From Lactobacillus acidophilus (GTDB lineage Bacteria > Bacillota > Bacilli > Lactobacillales > Lactobacillaceae): 64,000 nucleotides of DNA. The position numbers were made by a program, and so were the translations under genes. Location: the NCBI RefSeq assembly GCF_034298135.1, contig NZ_CP139575.1, positions 1,240,001-1,304,000 on the forward strand, read 5' to 3'. Shown piece after piece: positions 26,402 through 33,469 of this stretch (positions within the stretch are counted from its first letter, which is position 1; the number at the start of each line of letters is the position of its first letter). The notes beneath the pieces are model-generated. The model had not been told where the DNA came from, did not search any database, and was given only the letters and a program-made list of their open reading frames with translations.

Positions 26402-27969
26402 TAGTCTTATCTCACGATCAAACATATCTCGCATTTCTTCATTAAAATTATGAGCAATAAACACAATCGTAGCTTTACCTTTTAGCAATTCTTCTAAAAT
26501 AGAAATCGTAGCATTTTGATCGATAGCACTTGTTCCCTCATCAATTAAAATTATGTCACTTTTAGAATTTTGGCTCTTGCAAGTACTATTTTTTGACGTT
26601 GTCCTCCTGGAATATTTAAATGATCTAAATTAATCTTTTGATCTATTCCTTTTTCAAACTTCTTAATGTCTTTTGTCAGATCAACCTCACTTATCATCTG
26701 CTCAACTCGATTAGACAATTTAGAATTAAACATAGTAATATTGTCCGCAATCGTAGCCGGAAATAGTCTTGGCTTTTGAGCAATATAACCGATTTTACTT
26801 AAGTCAGGGGAAATTTTCTGATTATTTTTATCAAAATAATTAATTTTACCAGTGGTTGGCTTTAACTCACCTAAAATCAATTTAAACAAAGTAGATTTTC
26901 CCGTTCCACTATCACCAGATAAAAGGATTTTTTTACCACGACTAACTTGAATATTTGGATAGCTAATTTCTTCCCCTTGATCATATTTAACTGTTAAATC
27001 CTTAATCTCTAATTCAGCTAAATCTGAATCTAATTTTTCATTAGACTCAGATATATCTTTTTCTAGTTCTTTTATTTGATTATTGACGGTTTTAATAGAT
27101 TTAAACTGAATTATTGCTTGCTCATATACAAAAAGGGCATTAAATATTTGACTAGCAAAACCTTCGGCAACTAAAGTTGCACCAATTGACAATTTTCCTT
27201 GAAAAAATAAAATTCCCGCCCATACTCCAAATAGTATTTGTGAAGCAACGTTAGTAAAATCACTGATAAATATTGAAAGTGACATCGTTTTAGTGCTTTG
27301 AACATTGCTATCTTCAAGTTTTTAATTTGATTTATTCATAGCATTAAAAAGGGCCAAAAAAGAACTATATCTACGCAGTTCTTTCATTCCACCCATCCAA
27401 TAATCAATTGCTTTCAATAATCTACTATTTTCAATAGATACCTGTTTATTAGCTTTATCGGTAGCCTTTTCCATTATCTTAGGCGTAAGTAAGTTGATTA
27501 CAGCTAGGACTGCAGTTAAGACTAATAAGCTCCAATTCAATTGAATTAGGGCCCCAATAATCATGATCAAGGTAAAACTATTACCAATTATCGTTTGCAA
27601 TGGCATAGCATAATTATCTGCCAACATATCCAAGTTATTACTTAGATTGTTTTGCATCTCTGAAACAGATGTGTCAATTTTAGCATAAAAATGGGATACG
27701 ATTTTTTGTCTTAATAAGCCTAAATATTCTTGAACTTGTTTAGAATACACAGTTTGAGCAAATGCTTCAATCACAATACTTAAAAGTCCAATTAAAATCA
27801 TAATAAAAAAGTAACAGAGTGTATTCTTAAGATTATCCTTTGCCAAATAATCTACTGCTGGCTTATAAAGATAACTCGACATAGTATTAGCAAATGCAGC
27901 TAGAAATAGTAATAATATAATTAAACTAAATCTTCTACGATTGCTTTTATATAGTCCTTTTAGATCCAT
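26393..27969 (-). pseudogene. Broken half-size ABC transporter (membrane plus ATPase domain)
   Basis: Reads as one protein of about 525 residues: start ATG at 27969 (GGGTGAAAG upstream), six membrane helices, then Walker A SGDSGTGKST, signature PGGQRQK, Walker B IILIDEGTSAID and switch IAHNFNEE. It is interrupted twice: an in-frame TAA at 27322-27324 after NKSN, and a one-base loss in an A run (T run at 26563-26566 on the plus strand) just before the Walker B. Restoring one A rejoins KILKSDIILIDEGTS. The signature lacks the usual first Ser (PGGQ). Two lesions suggest real decay of a peptide/bacteriocin-type exporter, not a single read error. Confidence 0.85.
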
Positions 27970-28121
27970 ACTTTCACCCACTTTTATTTTTATATTTGAA
28001 AAAAAGTATTTTTAAAGTTGGTCTAATTATATACCCTAAATATTAAATATTTAAGTAAGATTATTAAAAAATTATTTTTTTATTAAAATAAATACTAAAT
28101 TCATAATTGACGTTACCCGAT

Positions 28122-28154
28122 AAAAATAAGAGCTCCAGTGGAACTCTTATTTTG
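28122..28154. terminator. Terminator after the aldo/keto reductase gene
   Basis: AAAAATAAGAGCTCC / GGAACTCTTATTTT, nearly identical in sequence to the hairpin at 26368-26401. It sits ten bases after the stop of the reductase on the minus strand. Confidence 0.8.
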
Positions 28155-28163
28155 TTAGTTATT

Positions 28164-29000
28164 TTATCTAAAACTTTCAGCTATTTCCGGATCCATCTCA
28201 TCTTCTAAGATGCTATGGCCTTGATCCAAAGTCTTGATCTTCTTCATATCATCTGCATCTAGTTCAAAGTCAAAAACATCATAGTTTTCGGCCAATCTCT
28301 TCTTATGTACTGACTTAGGGATCACCACATAATTTCTTTGCAAGAACCATCTGAGCATTACTTGGGCGGTAGTCTTATGATGCTTTTCGGCAATCTCTTC
28401 TAGAAGTGGATTGGTAAAGATATGGTTAGCACCTTCCGCAAATGGTGCCCAAGCTTCAGGTTGCACGCCCTCTTTTTCCATGTATTGTTGCGACTTCCAC
28501 TCTTGATTCCAAACATTGGTTTCAATTTGGTTCACGGCTGGCTTCACGTCATTGAACGTAATCAGGTCAGCAAGACGTTCATTCCAAAAGCTGCTGACCC
28601 CAATCGCACGGATGCGACCTTCTTGGTATAAGCGCTCAAGTGCACGCCAAGTGCCGTAATAGTCATTATAGGGCTTATGAATCAGGTAAAGATCAATGTA
28701 ATCCAGTCGCAGCTTCTTCATCGAATCATCAAAGGCCTTGAGAGTATTGTCGTAGCCATAGTCATCGACCCAGATTTTTGAAGTGATGAAGATATCTTCA
28801 CGTGGGACATTGCTATGTTTGATTGCATCCCCAACGGCTTGTTCATTGCCGTAGATTTGTGCGGTATCGACTAAACGATAGCCGACCTCCAGACCATCTT
28901 CGACAACTTGTTGAGCTTGTGCTAGATCATCGATTTGGTAAACACCGAAGCCAAGGCGTGGCATTTTGATTCCATTGTTTAGTGTGACGAATTTCTCCAT
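28164..29000 (-). CDS. Aldo/keto reductase
   Basis: 278 residues, typical AKR5-like length. Catalytic tetrad visible: Asp in VDTAQIYGNE with Tyr (GNE loop), Lys in FITSKIW, His in LYLIHKPY. The NADPH-binding end IPKSVHKKRLAEN is present. It reduces small carbonyls (2,5-diketogluconate-reductase type, broad substrates). The ribosome site AGAGGA lies in the remnant of a repressor gene that overlaps the start, so the upstream control region is rearranged. Confidence 0.95.
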   Translation of the reverse strand: MEKFVTLNNGIKMPRLGFGVYQIDDLAQAQQVVEDGLEVGYRLVDTAQIYGNEQAVGDAIKHSNVPREDIFITSKIWVDDYGYDNTLKAFDDSMKKLRLDYIDLYLIHKPYNDYYGTWRALERLYQEGRIRAIGVSSFWNERLADLITFNDVKPAVNQIETNVWNQEWKSQQYMEKEGVQPEAWAPFAEGANHIFTNPLLEEIAEKHHKTTAQVMLRWFLQRNYVVIPKSVHKKRLAENYDVFDFELDADDMKKIKTLDQGHSILEDEMDPEIAESFR

Positions 29001-29113
29001 ATTGTTTTCCTCTTTGATACTGCCTGCCTTGTGATATGCAATTTCTCTGCAAACTGTGTTTGCGATAAATTATTTTCCCTTCTCAGTTGTTTAAGTTGAT
29101 CACTAAATTCCAT
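28979..29113 (-). pseudogene. N-terminal fragment of an XRE-family repressor
   Basis: 44 codons from ATG 29113 with an AGGTG ribosome site. The first 33 residues (MEFSDQLKQLRRENNLSQTQ, then FAEKLHITRQAVSK) are a clear XRE helix-turn-helix: helices 1-3 including the recognition helix. Homology stops abruptly after AVSK, and the frame runs into the aldo/keto reductase start. The fragment could still be made as a small peptide, but it lacks helices 4-5, so a functional repressor is unlikely. Confidence 0.75.
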
Positions 29114-29161
29114 CTCTTTCACCTCACAAGTTAATTTTTACAAAACAATATGAATCTAACA

Positions 29162-29199
29162 AGAAAACACTGCTTGCATAAGCGACAGCAGTGCTTTCC
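29162..29199 (-). terminator. Terminator after the GNAT gene
   Basis: GAAAGCACTGCT / AGCAGTGTTTTC hairpin on the minus strand followed by TTGTT, right after the stop at 29203. The T run is short. Confidence 0.55.
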
Positions 29200-29202
29200 T
29201 TT

Positions 29203-29673
29203 TTATTTTTCGACCTTAGCTTGATAAAAGCCAAAACTCATTTGACGTAAAGTTTTAATGAAACTATTTTTATCTAATCTTTCACCAGTCGTCAAAGCTT
29301 CAAATTCTCCATCTGGATCTTTCAACTTCTGATCAGTTCTATGGAAGCCATTTCTTTCATAGAATTTCAACCGACTAACACGTTGTTTGTAATTTTTCGC
29401 CTTCTTAGTCACAGGTTCAATATCAATCACGATTTGCTTATCTGGAAAATTATCTTCCAGCATAGTTAAAATCTTCGAGCCATATCCTTGTCCACGCAAC
29501 TTCTCGCTGACTGCTAAATAAGTCAGGTAGACAGTGTTGTCATTTTCGGCATAATAGGTAATGCCGCAAAATTGATCATCATCATAGATTGCGTGAAACT
29601 TAACATTACGGTGAAGTGACATTGCTAAGAGTGAAAACATTGAGAATCTTTCCCATGCAGGAAATGCCTTCAT
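29203..29673 (-). CDS. GNAT-family acetyltransferase, start codon unclear
   Basis: 156 residues from the first ATG. GNAT core: YLTYLAVSEKLRGQGYGSKIL near residue 55 (acetyl-CoA binding R-GQGYG) and the C-terminal FYERNGFHRT. However, no ribosome site precedes this ATG, and the frame stays open upstream with family-like residues (AYGDAKQLY before MKAFPAWERF, the usual YxxAFPxxER start region). The best ribosome site, AAGAAGGA, sits before an ATT at 29734-29736, not ATG/GTG/TTG. So the true start may be a rare ATT, or the start codon has been lost. Substrate unknown. Confidence 0.7.
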   Translation of the reverse strand: MKAFPAWERFSMFSLLAMSLHRNVKFHAIYDDDQFCGITYYAENDNTVYLTYLAVSEKLRGQGYGSKILTMLEDNFPDKQIVIDIEPVTKKAKNYKQRVSRLKFYERNGFHRTDQKLKDPDGEFEALTTGERLDKNSFIKTLRQMSFGFYQAKVEK

Positions 29674-29814
29674 GTACAGTTGCTTAGCGTCACCATATGC
29701 TTTTGTGCCCCATCGGGCGGGCTTAGAATCTAAAATAGTATCCTTCTTTTCTATTTGACTAAAAATATAATATTTTTACACACATATTTTATCAGAAAAA
29801 TGTAATAGCAAGCA

Positions 29815-29844
29815 AAAAGAACAGGTCTAATGATCTGTTCTTTT
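29815..29844. terminator. Free-standing hairpin upstream of the toxin locus
   Basis: AAAAGAACAG / CTGTTCTTTT arms with an 8-10 base loop and A/T flanks. It lies between the divergent GNAT gene and the toxin locus, so it may insulate the locus. Role uncertain. Confidence 0.5.
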
Positions 29845-29895
29845 CAACTCAATCTTTTAACTTATATTTTCGTAAAATTATCATTTAACCTTTAA

Positions 29896-29901
29896 TATAA
29901 T
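29896..29901 (+). promoter_or_regulatory. -10 box of the toxin mRNA
   Basis: TATAAT, predicted start about 29908, so the mRNA would begin only about ten bases before the hairpin that precedes the ribosome site. No good -35 box (AT-rich region upstream). Confidence 0.55.
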
Positions 29902-29918
29902 GATTAACGGCGCCTGTA

Positions 29919-29938
29919 CTTCCTAAATATCTAGGAAG
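29919..29938 (+). promoter_or_regulatory. 5' hairpin touching the toxin ribosome site
   Basis: CTTCCTA, six-base loop, TAGGAAG: perfect 7-bp stem. The last AAG is also the first part of the AAGGAGGTG ribosome site (29936-29944). In Fst-type mRNAs a 5' stem-loop restricts ribosome access in this way. Confidence 0.75.
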
Positions 29939-29940
29939 GA

Positions 29941-29961
29941 GGTGAATTGTCGTGTTTAATG
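29941..29961 (+). repeat. Direct repeat copy 1 (toxin start region)
   Basis: GGTGAATTGTCGTGTTTAAT covers the end of the ribosome site and the GTG start codon. Copy 2 is at 30191-30211 and differs by one inserted base and two substitutions. Confidence 0.8.
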
Positions 29962-30101
29962 TTTTACTTACATTCGTTGGAACGATCTTGGCTAGCTTTG
30001 TATCACATATGCTTAACAAAGCTTACGATAATTGGCTAAAAAATCGTATCCACAGTCGAAAAAGATTGGCAAAATCCAAGCGACGACACAGACGCCGTTA
30101 G
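29952..30101 (+). CDS. Small membrane peptide, candidate type I toxin (Fst/Lpt-like)
   Basis: 49 residues from GTG 29952 with a full-length ribosome site AAGGAGGTG seven bases upstream. Residues 3-21 form one hydrophobic helix (VLLTFVGTILASFVSHML), followed by AYDNWLKNR, like the W-L-x-x-R just after the helix in Fst/Ldr-family toxins, and a very basic tail ending KRRHRRR. Fst-type peptides insert in the membrane and damage the nucleoid or envelope. The surrounding RNA signals (5' hairpin, repeated start region, convergent RNA, shared terminator) fit a par-like module. No database search was possible; the assignment rests on architecture. Confidence 0.75.
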   Translation: MFNVLLTFVGTILASFVSHMLNKAYDNWLKNRIHSRKRLAKSKRRHRRR

Positions 30102-30132
30102 CCTGTCAAGTTAGTTAACTTGGCTTTAAAAT

Positions 30133-30172
30133 AAAAACGTCACCCATTGTCCAATTTAGGGTGACGTTTTTT
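30133..30172. terminator. Bidirectional terminator shared by toxin mRNA and antisense RNA
   Basis: AAAAACGTCACCC / GGGTGACGTTTTTT arms with a 13-base loop. T6 on the plus strand and T5 on the minus strand. It ends the toxin mRNA from the left and the convergent RNA from the right. Confidence 0.9.
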
Positions 30173-30190
30173 CATATGCTTATTTAGTTC

Positions 30191-30211
30191 GGTGAATACG
30201 TCGTGTATAAT
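30191..30211 (+). repeat. Direct repeat copy 2 (inside the antitoxin RNA gene)
   Basis: GGTGAATACGTCGTGTATAAT repeats the toxin translation start region at 29941-29961. On the antitoxin RNA it reads as its complement. Confidence 0.8.
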
Positions 30212-30228
30212 ACTTACTTACATAATGT

Positions 30229-30257
30229 ATTCTAACCTATTTACATCATTTGATCAA
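30229..30257 (-). promoter_or_regulatory. Promoter of the antitoxin RNA
   Basis: Minus strand TTGATC (30252-30257), exactly 17 bases, TAGAAT (30229-30234). Close to consensus and stronger-looking than the toxin promoter, as expected for an antitoxin RNA. Confidence 0.75.
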
Positions 30258-30266
30258 TTATAAAGG

Positions 30267-32039
30267 CTAAACCAACTTATACTTCTTAAGCAATTCCTCT
30301 ATATAAGTGCCCTTAACTTTCTTGAGCATCCCCTTAATTGCCAACTTTTCAGCAATAGGCAAATCAAGATCTTCAAGCTTCTTTTGATCATTCAAGTAGT
30401 ACATTGCGTTCATGAGCATTCTGACATCGAAGGCAGATGCAAATACTTCTGGCACACCACGATCAATGTTAAGCAAGGTGTATACAGCTTCCATCGCAGT
30501 TCTGACAGAGTATTCAGTGGTAAAGACAGTGTCTCTTGGCGTTTCAGCAAAGTTACCAATGAAGGCCAAGTTCTTTGAGTGGTCTGGCACAACCTTGGGT
30601 CTGTCGCCTAATGCTCTTGGCATGAAGTATGAAGTAATATATGGCATGTGTGCTGGAATAGTCGTAGCAGCTGAAGCCATTTCTGGGATTCTTTCTTCAG
30701 GAACACCCATGTGGTAAAGCCATTCTTCACATAATTCAATACCGTTACAGTCAGGCATAGTCTTTTCAACATAGTTACCTTTGGTGTCTGAGAACAAACC
30801 ATAAAGCCATACAATCAATTCGTTAGGCTTTTGTGCTTCAAAGTGAGGCTGACGACTGATTGAATAACCAAGTAGCCAGTTAGAATCCTTAATCGTAGTA
30901 GGCCCACTAGTTACAATTGAGCCGCTGTGTGGATCCTTCTTATTAACTGCTTCAATGAATGGCACAATATCATTATTCTTAAAAGTAATTGTAGCAGACA
31001 TTACCCAGTTAGCCTTTGGAATATCCTTGCAGAAGACATCTGGGTGACCGAAGTCATCATCTTGCGCTGCCAAGTTTTGCCATAATTTCCAAGTAGCACC
31101 TAATTTATGTTCCTCAGAAGCTGGGTGCAAGTTATCACCATAAGTTGTACTTTCAGTAATTGAACCGTTAGTAACGAAGACGAGGTCATTTTCTGTTAAA
31201 TCGATGCTCTTTTTTTCACCGTTTTCAGTTAAAAGAATTTGCTTAGCAATCTTTTCACCATTTGAACGGTTAACAAAGATATTATCAACAACGGTGTTGT
31301 AATGGAATTGCACGCCGCGATCTTTCAAGTATTTAACCATTGGTAAAATTAATGATTCATATTGGTTATACTTAGTAAAGCGTAGTGATGATAAATTCTT
31401 AAGTGTAGAAACGTGTTGAACAAAACGCATTAAGTAACGACGCATTTCCATCGCACTTGCCCATGGCTCAAAGGCAAACATCGTTGACCAGTAAAGCCAG
31501 AAGTTTGATTCAAAAAATTCTTTACTAAAGACTTCATTAATTTTTTTATTTTGTAAATCTTTTTCAGGAGTTAAGCAAAGATCAATAATTTCTTTAACAG
31601 CCTTGGGAGTAAGAAGTAATTGACCGTCAGTTGGAAGTTCATGTCCGCGGTTAACAATGACACGAGTCTTTGCGAAACTTGGATCTTTTCTATTTAAACG
31701 GTAAAATTCATCCAGGACCGATTCATCTTTATTTTCAGCTGATGGAATCGATCTAAACAAGTCCCACAAGCATTCAAAATGGGCTTCCATTTCACGACCA
31801 CCACGAATGATGTAGCTTTCTTTTTGCTTATTATAGATCCCATCCATTGAACCACCTGGAAGGCTCAATTCTTCAAGGATATGAATTCTATCACCCTTCA
31901 TGTGACCATCACGAATTAAAAATACAGCACTAGCAAGCGATGCCAAACCTGAACCAACAAGATATGCGGACTTCTGATCGACATCCTTAGGTTTACTTGC
32001 GTTTACAAAAGCTTCATAATTACCACTACTATAATGCAT
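30267..32039 (-). CDS. ohyA: Oleate hydratase (MCRA family)
   Basis: 590 residues, normal length for the myosin-cross-reactive-antigen/oleate hydratase family. N-terminal FAD-binding Rossmann motif [16 protein letters not shown] (about 26-41) and the following GGSMDG and [16 protein letters not shown], which carry the active-site Glu/Met loop of OhyA enzymes. It adds water to the cis-9 bond of free oleic acid (and linoleic acid) to give 10-hydroxy acids, detoxifying unsaturated fatty acids. The promoter overlaps a palindrome shared with a divergent TetR gene. No terminator is seen before the antitoxin promoter ten bases after its stop. Confidence 0.96.
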   Translation of the reverse strand: MHYSSGNYEAFVNASKPKDVDQKSAYLVGSGLASLASAVFLIRDGHMKGDRIHILEELSLPGGSMDGIYNKQKESYIIRGGREMEAHFECLWDLFRSIPSAENKDESVLDEFYRLNRKDPSFAKTRVIVNRGHELPTDGQLLLTPKAVKEIIDLCLTPEKDLQNKKINEVFSKEFFESNFWLYWSTMFAFEPWASAMEMRRYLMRFVQHVSTLKNLSSLRFTKYNQYESLILPMVKYLKDRGVQFHYNTVVDNIFVNRSNGEKIAKQILLTENGEKKSIDLTENDLVFVTNGSITESTTYGDNLHPASEEHKLGATWKLWQNLAAQDDDFGHPDVFCKDIPKANWVMSATITFKNNDIVPFIEAVNKKDPHSGSIVTSGPTTIKDSNWLLGYSISRQPHFEAQKPNELIVWLYGLFSDTKGNYVEKTMPDCNGIELCEEWLYHMGVPEERIPEMASAATTIPAHMPYITSYFMPRALGDRPKVVPDHSKNLAFIGNFAETPRDTVFTTEYSVRTAMEAVYTLLNIDRGVPEVFASAFDVRMLMNAMYYLNDQKKLEDLDLPIAEKLAIKGMLKKVKGTYIEELLKKYKLV

Positions 32040-32079
32040 AATTTACACTTCTTTCAAAAATCGTCACATCTGCAACTAT

Positions 32080-32102
32080 TTACAACTATAATGATAGTGT
32101 AA
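32080..32102. promoter_or_regulatory. Candidate TetR operator between ohyA and the TetR gene
   Basis: TTACAACTAT, AATG, ATAGTGTAA: inverted repeat with one extra A in the left arm. It contains the ohyA -10 box (TATCAT on the minus strand) and a TATAAT on the plus strand (32087-32092). Confidence 0.55.
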
Positions 32103-32119
32103 GTGCTTTCATATGTCAA
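32091..32119 (-). promoter_or_regulatory. Promoter of ohyA
   Basis: TTGACA (32114-32119), 17-base spacer, TATCAT (32091-32096) on the minus strand. Near-consensus, with its -10 inside the candidate operator. Confidence 0.8.
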
Positions 32120-32147
32120 CTAATACAAATATAAGGGATAATACACT

Positions 32148-32660
32148 ATGAACATGAAAAGCATGCGAACTCAGCAACAAATCGAAAAAACTTTATTTTC
32201 ATTACTACAAAAAAAGCCTTACATAGATATCTCTATTACAGAGATAACCCGTAAGGCAGAAGTTTCACGAACCTCTTTTTACCGTAATTATGAAAATAAA
32301 GATGCCGTTTTGGTACAATTTTTAGCTAAGCAATACCAAAAATTTATTGATGATATTAATAGTCATCAAATTAAGACTTTAAAAGATCAACTGAAAACCT
32401 ACCTAGATTTTTTTAAGAAAAATCCGCAATTGATGAAATCACTTCTTGCGGCCGGTCTCGAGGGAATCCTACTTAATTTCCAAACTCGCTACTTAAATAA
32501 ATTATTAAAGATTTATCATCCAGACTTGCATTTGGAAGATTATGCTATCGCCTATCAATCCGGTGGCATTTATATGCTCTTAGTCTGGTGGTTTAAGCAG
32601 GATTATCAGACGGACTTAGCTGTGTTAATCGATTATGCGCAAAAACACATTATGTTATAG
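32148..32660 (+). CDS. TetR-family transcriptional regulator
   Basis: 170 residues. N-terminal TetR domain about 8-55: IEKTLFSLLQKKPYIDISITEI then TRKAEVSRTSFYRNYENKDAVL, the usual helix-turn-helix with SRTSFYRNYENK. The C-terminal part (about 60-170, with MLLVWWFKQ) resembles TetR_C-type ligand domains (DhaS-like). It is divergent from the oleate hydratase gene, and the palindrome between them fits a repressor that senses fatty acids, but this is inference. Followed at 11 bases by a CPBP protease gene. Confidence 0.9.
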   Translation: MNMKSMRTQQQIEKTLFSLLQKKPYIDISITEITRKAEVSRTSFYRNYENKDAVLVQFLAKQYQKFIDDINSHQIKTLKDQLKTYLDFFKKNPQLMKSLLAAGLEGILLNFQTRYLNKLLKIYHPDLHLEDYAIAYQSGGIYMLLVWWFKQDYQTDLAVLIDYAQKHIML

Positions 32661-32670
32661 GAGAAATAAG

Positions 32671-33429
32671 ATGATTGAAAAACGAAATTTCAAGAAATCA
32701 ATTGCTATCTGGATCTGTTTATTATTAGTGTATACATTGGCTGGTCTAGTACTGCGACCAATCAATAATTTAACCTTACGCTTAGCGATCCGTTGTTTTA
32801 TTGCTCTAGTTATTACAGGATTCTGTTTTTATTTTATGCATGGCAGCAAGCTTTATTCTAACGAGCTTAATTTGCGACACATTAAAATTTATAACACTAT
32901 TTTTATTATTATTGTTGCTATCTTCTATTTATTTTTTCGCCTGCCAATTTGGATTGAATTATTTACTACTCAAAGAAGCGGATTAATCAATTCTTTACTG
33001 ATTGCAGTTTGTGCAGGATTTTGTGAAGAAGCCTTGTTTAGAGGAATGTTGTTTAATATCTGCGCTAATTATTTGAAAAAACATCGGTATATTTGGCTTG
33101 AAACAGCTTTAGTTACTTCAATTCTTTTTGGACTAATGCACTCAGTCAATTTGCTTTCCAGTGAGCCACTACCCTCTGTAGGTACACAAGTTTTTTACGC
33201 TTTTGCCAGCGGATTAATGTTTGCATACCTGCGTTTAATGTCTAACCATCTTTGGCCAGCTATCTTGGCTCATGCTGCCTTTGATTTTACAATCGTACCT
33301 AAAAATGCGGTATTTGCAATCAACGCTCAAGGATTATCACTAGTTTACATAATTTTTGGTATTCTTACCGTTATCTATTTATTGTTCATTTGGAGCTTCA
33401 ACAGATTGTACAATGAAACTAAAGCCTAA
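32671..33429 (+). CDS. CPBP-family intramembrane metalloprotease
   Basis: 252 residues from ATG 32671 (AGGAG upstream). About seven to eight hydrophobic helices. CPBP/Abi (CAAX protease-like) motifs: CEEALFRGM (EExxxR) near residue 119, FGLMHS (FxxxH) and HAAFDF (HxxxD-like). These membrane proteases act in bacteriocin immunity or prenyl-protein-like processing; here the role is unknown. Operon with the TetR gene, so perhaps under the same signal as the oleate hydratase. Confidence 0.88.
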   Translation: MIEKRNFKKSIAIWICLLLVYTLAGLVLRPINNLTLRLAIRCFIALVITGFCFYFMHGSKLYSNELNLRHIKIYNTIFIIIVAIFYLFFRLPIWIELFTTQRSGLINSLLIAVCAGFCEEALFRGMLFNICANYLKKHRYIWLETALVTSILFGLMHSVNLLSSEPLPSVGTQVFYAFASGLMFAYLRLMSNHLWPAILAHAAFDFTIVPKNAVFAINAQGLSLVYIIFGILTVIYLLFIWSFNRLYNETKA

Positions 33430-33430
33430 T

Positions 33431-33468
33431 AAAAAAAGTTGATTCCTAGATTGGAAATCAACTTTTTA
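33431..33468. terminator. Bidirectional terminator between CPBP and MFS genes
   Basis: AAAAAAAGTTGATT / AATCAACTTTTT hairpin between two convergent genes. Confidence 0.85.
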
Positions 33469-33469
33469 T

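Larger units (their letters stand above)
30133..30222 (-). ncRNA. Candidate antitoxin RNA
   Basis: Predicted transcript of about 90 bases from the minus-strand promoter at 30229-30257 to the shared terminator. It contains CACGACGTATTCACC (30191-30205), which is complementary to the toxin start region (CACGACAATTCACC is the exact complement of 29941-29954). It also carries the full complement of the toxin mRNA terminator loop. This is the arrangement of RNA II of the par/Fst system: two interaction sites on an RNA that does not overlap the toxin coding sequence. Confidence 0.7.

Noticed and set aside
26368..28154. The twin hairpins as inverted ends of an insertion sequence
   Set aside because: Each is an ordinary terminator-type hairpin, there is no transposase, and no target duplication is seen at the outer edges.
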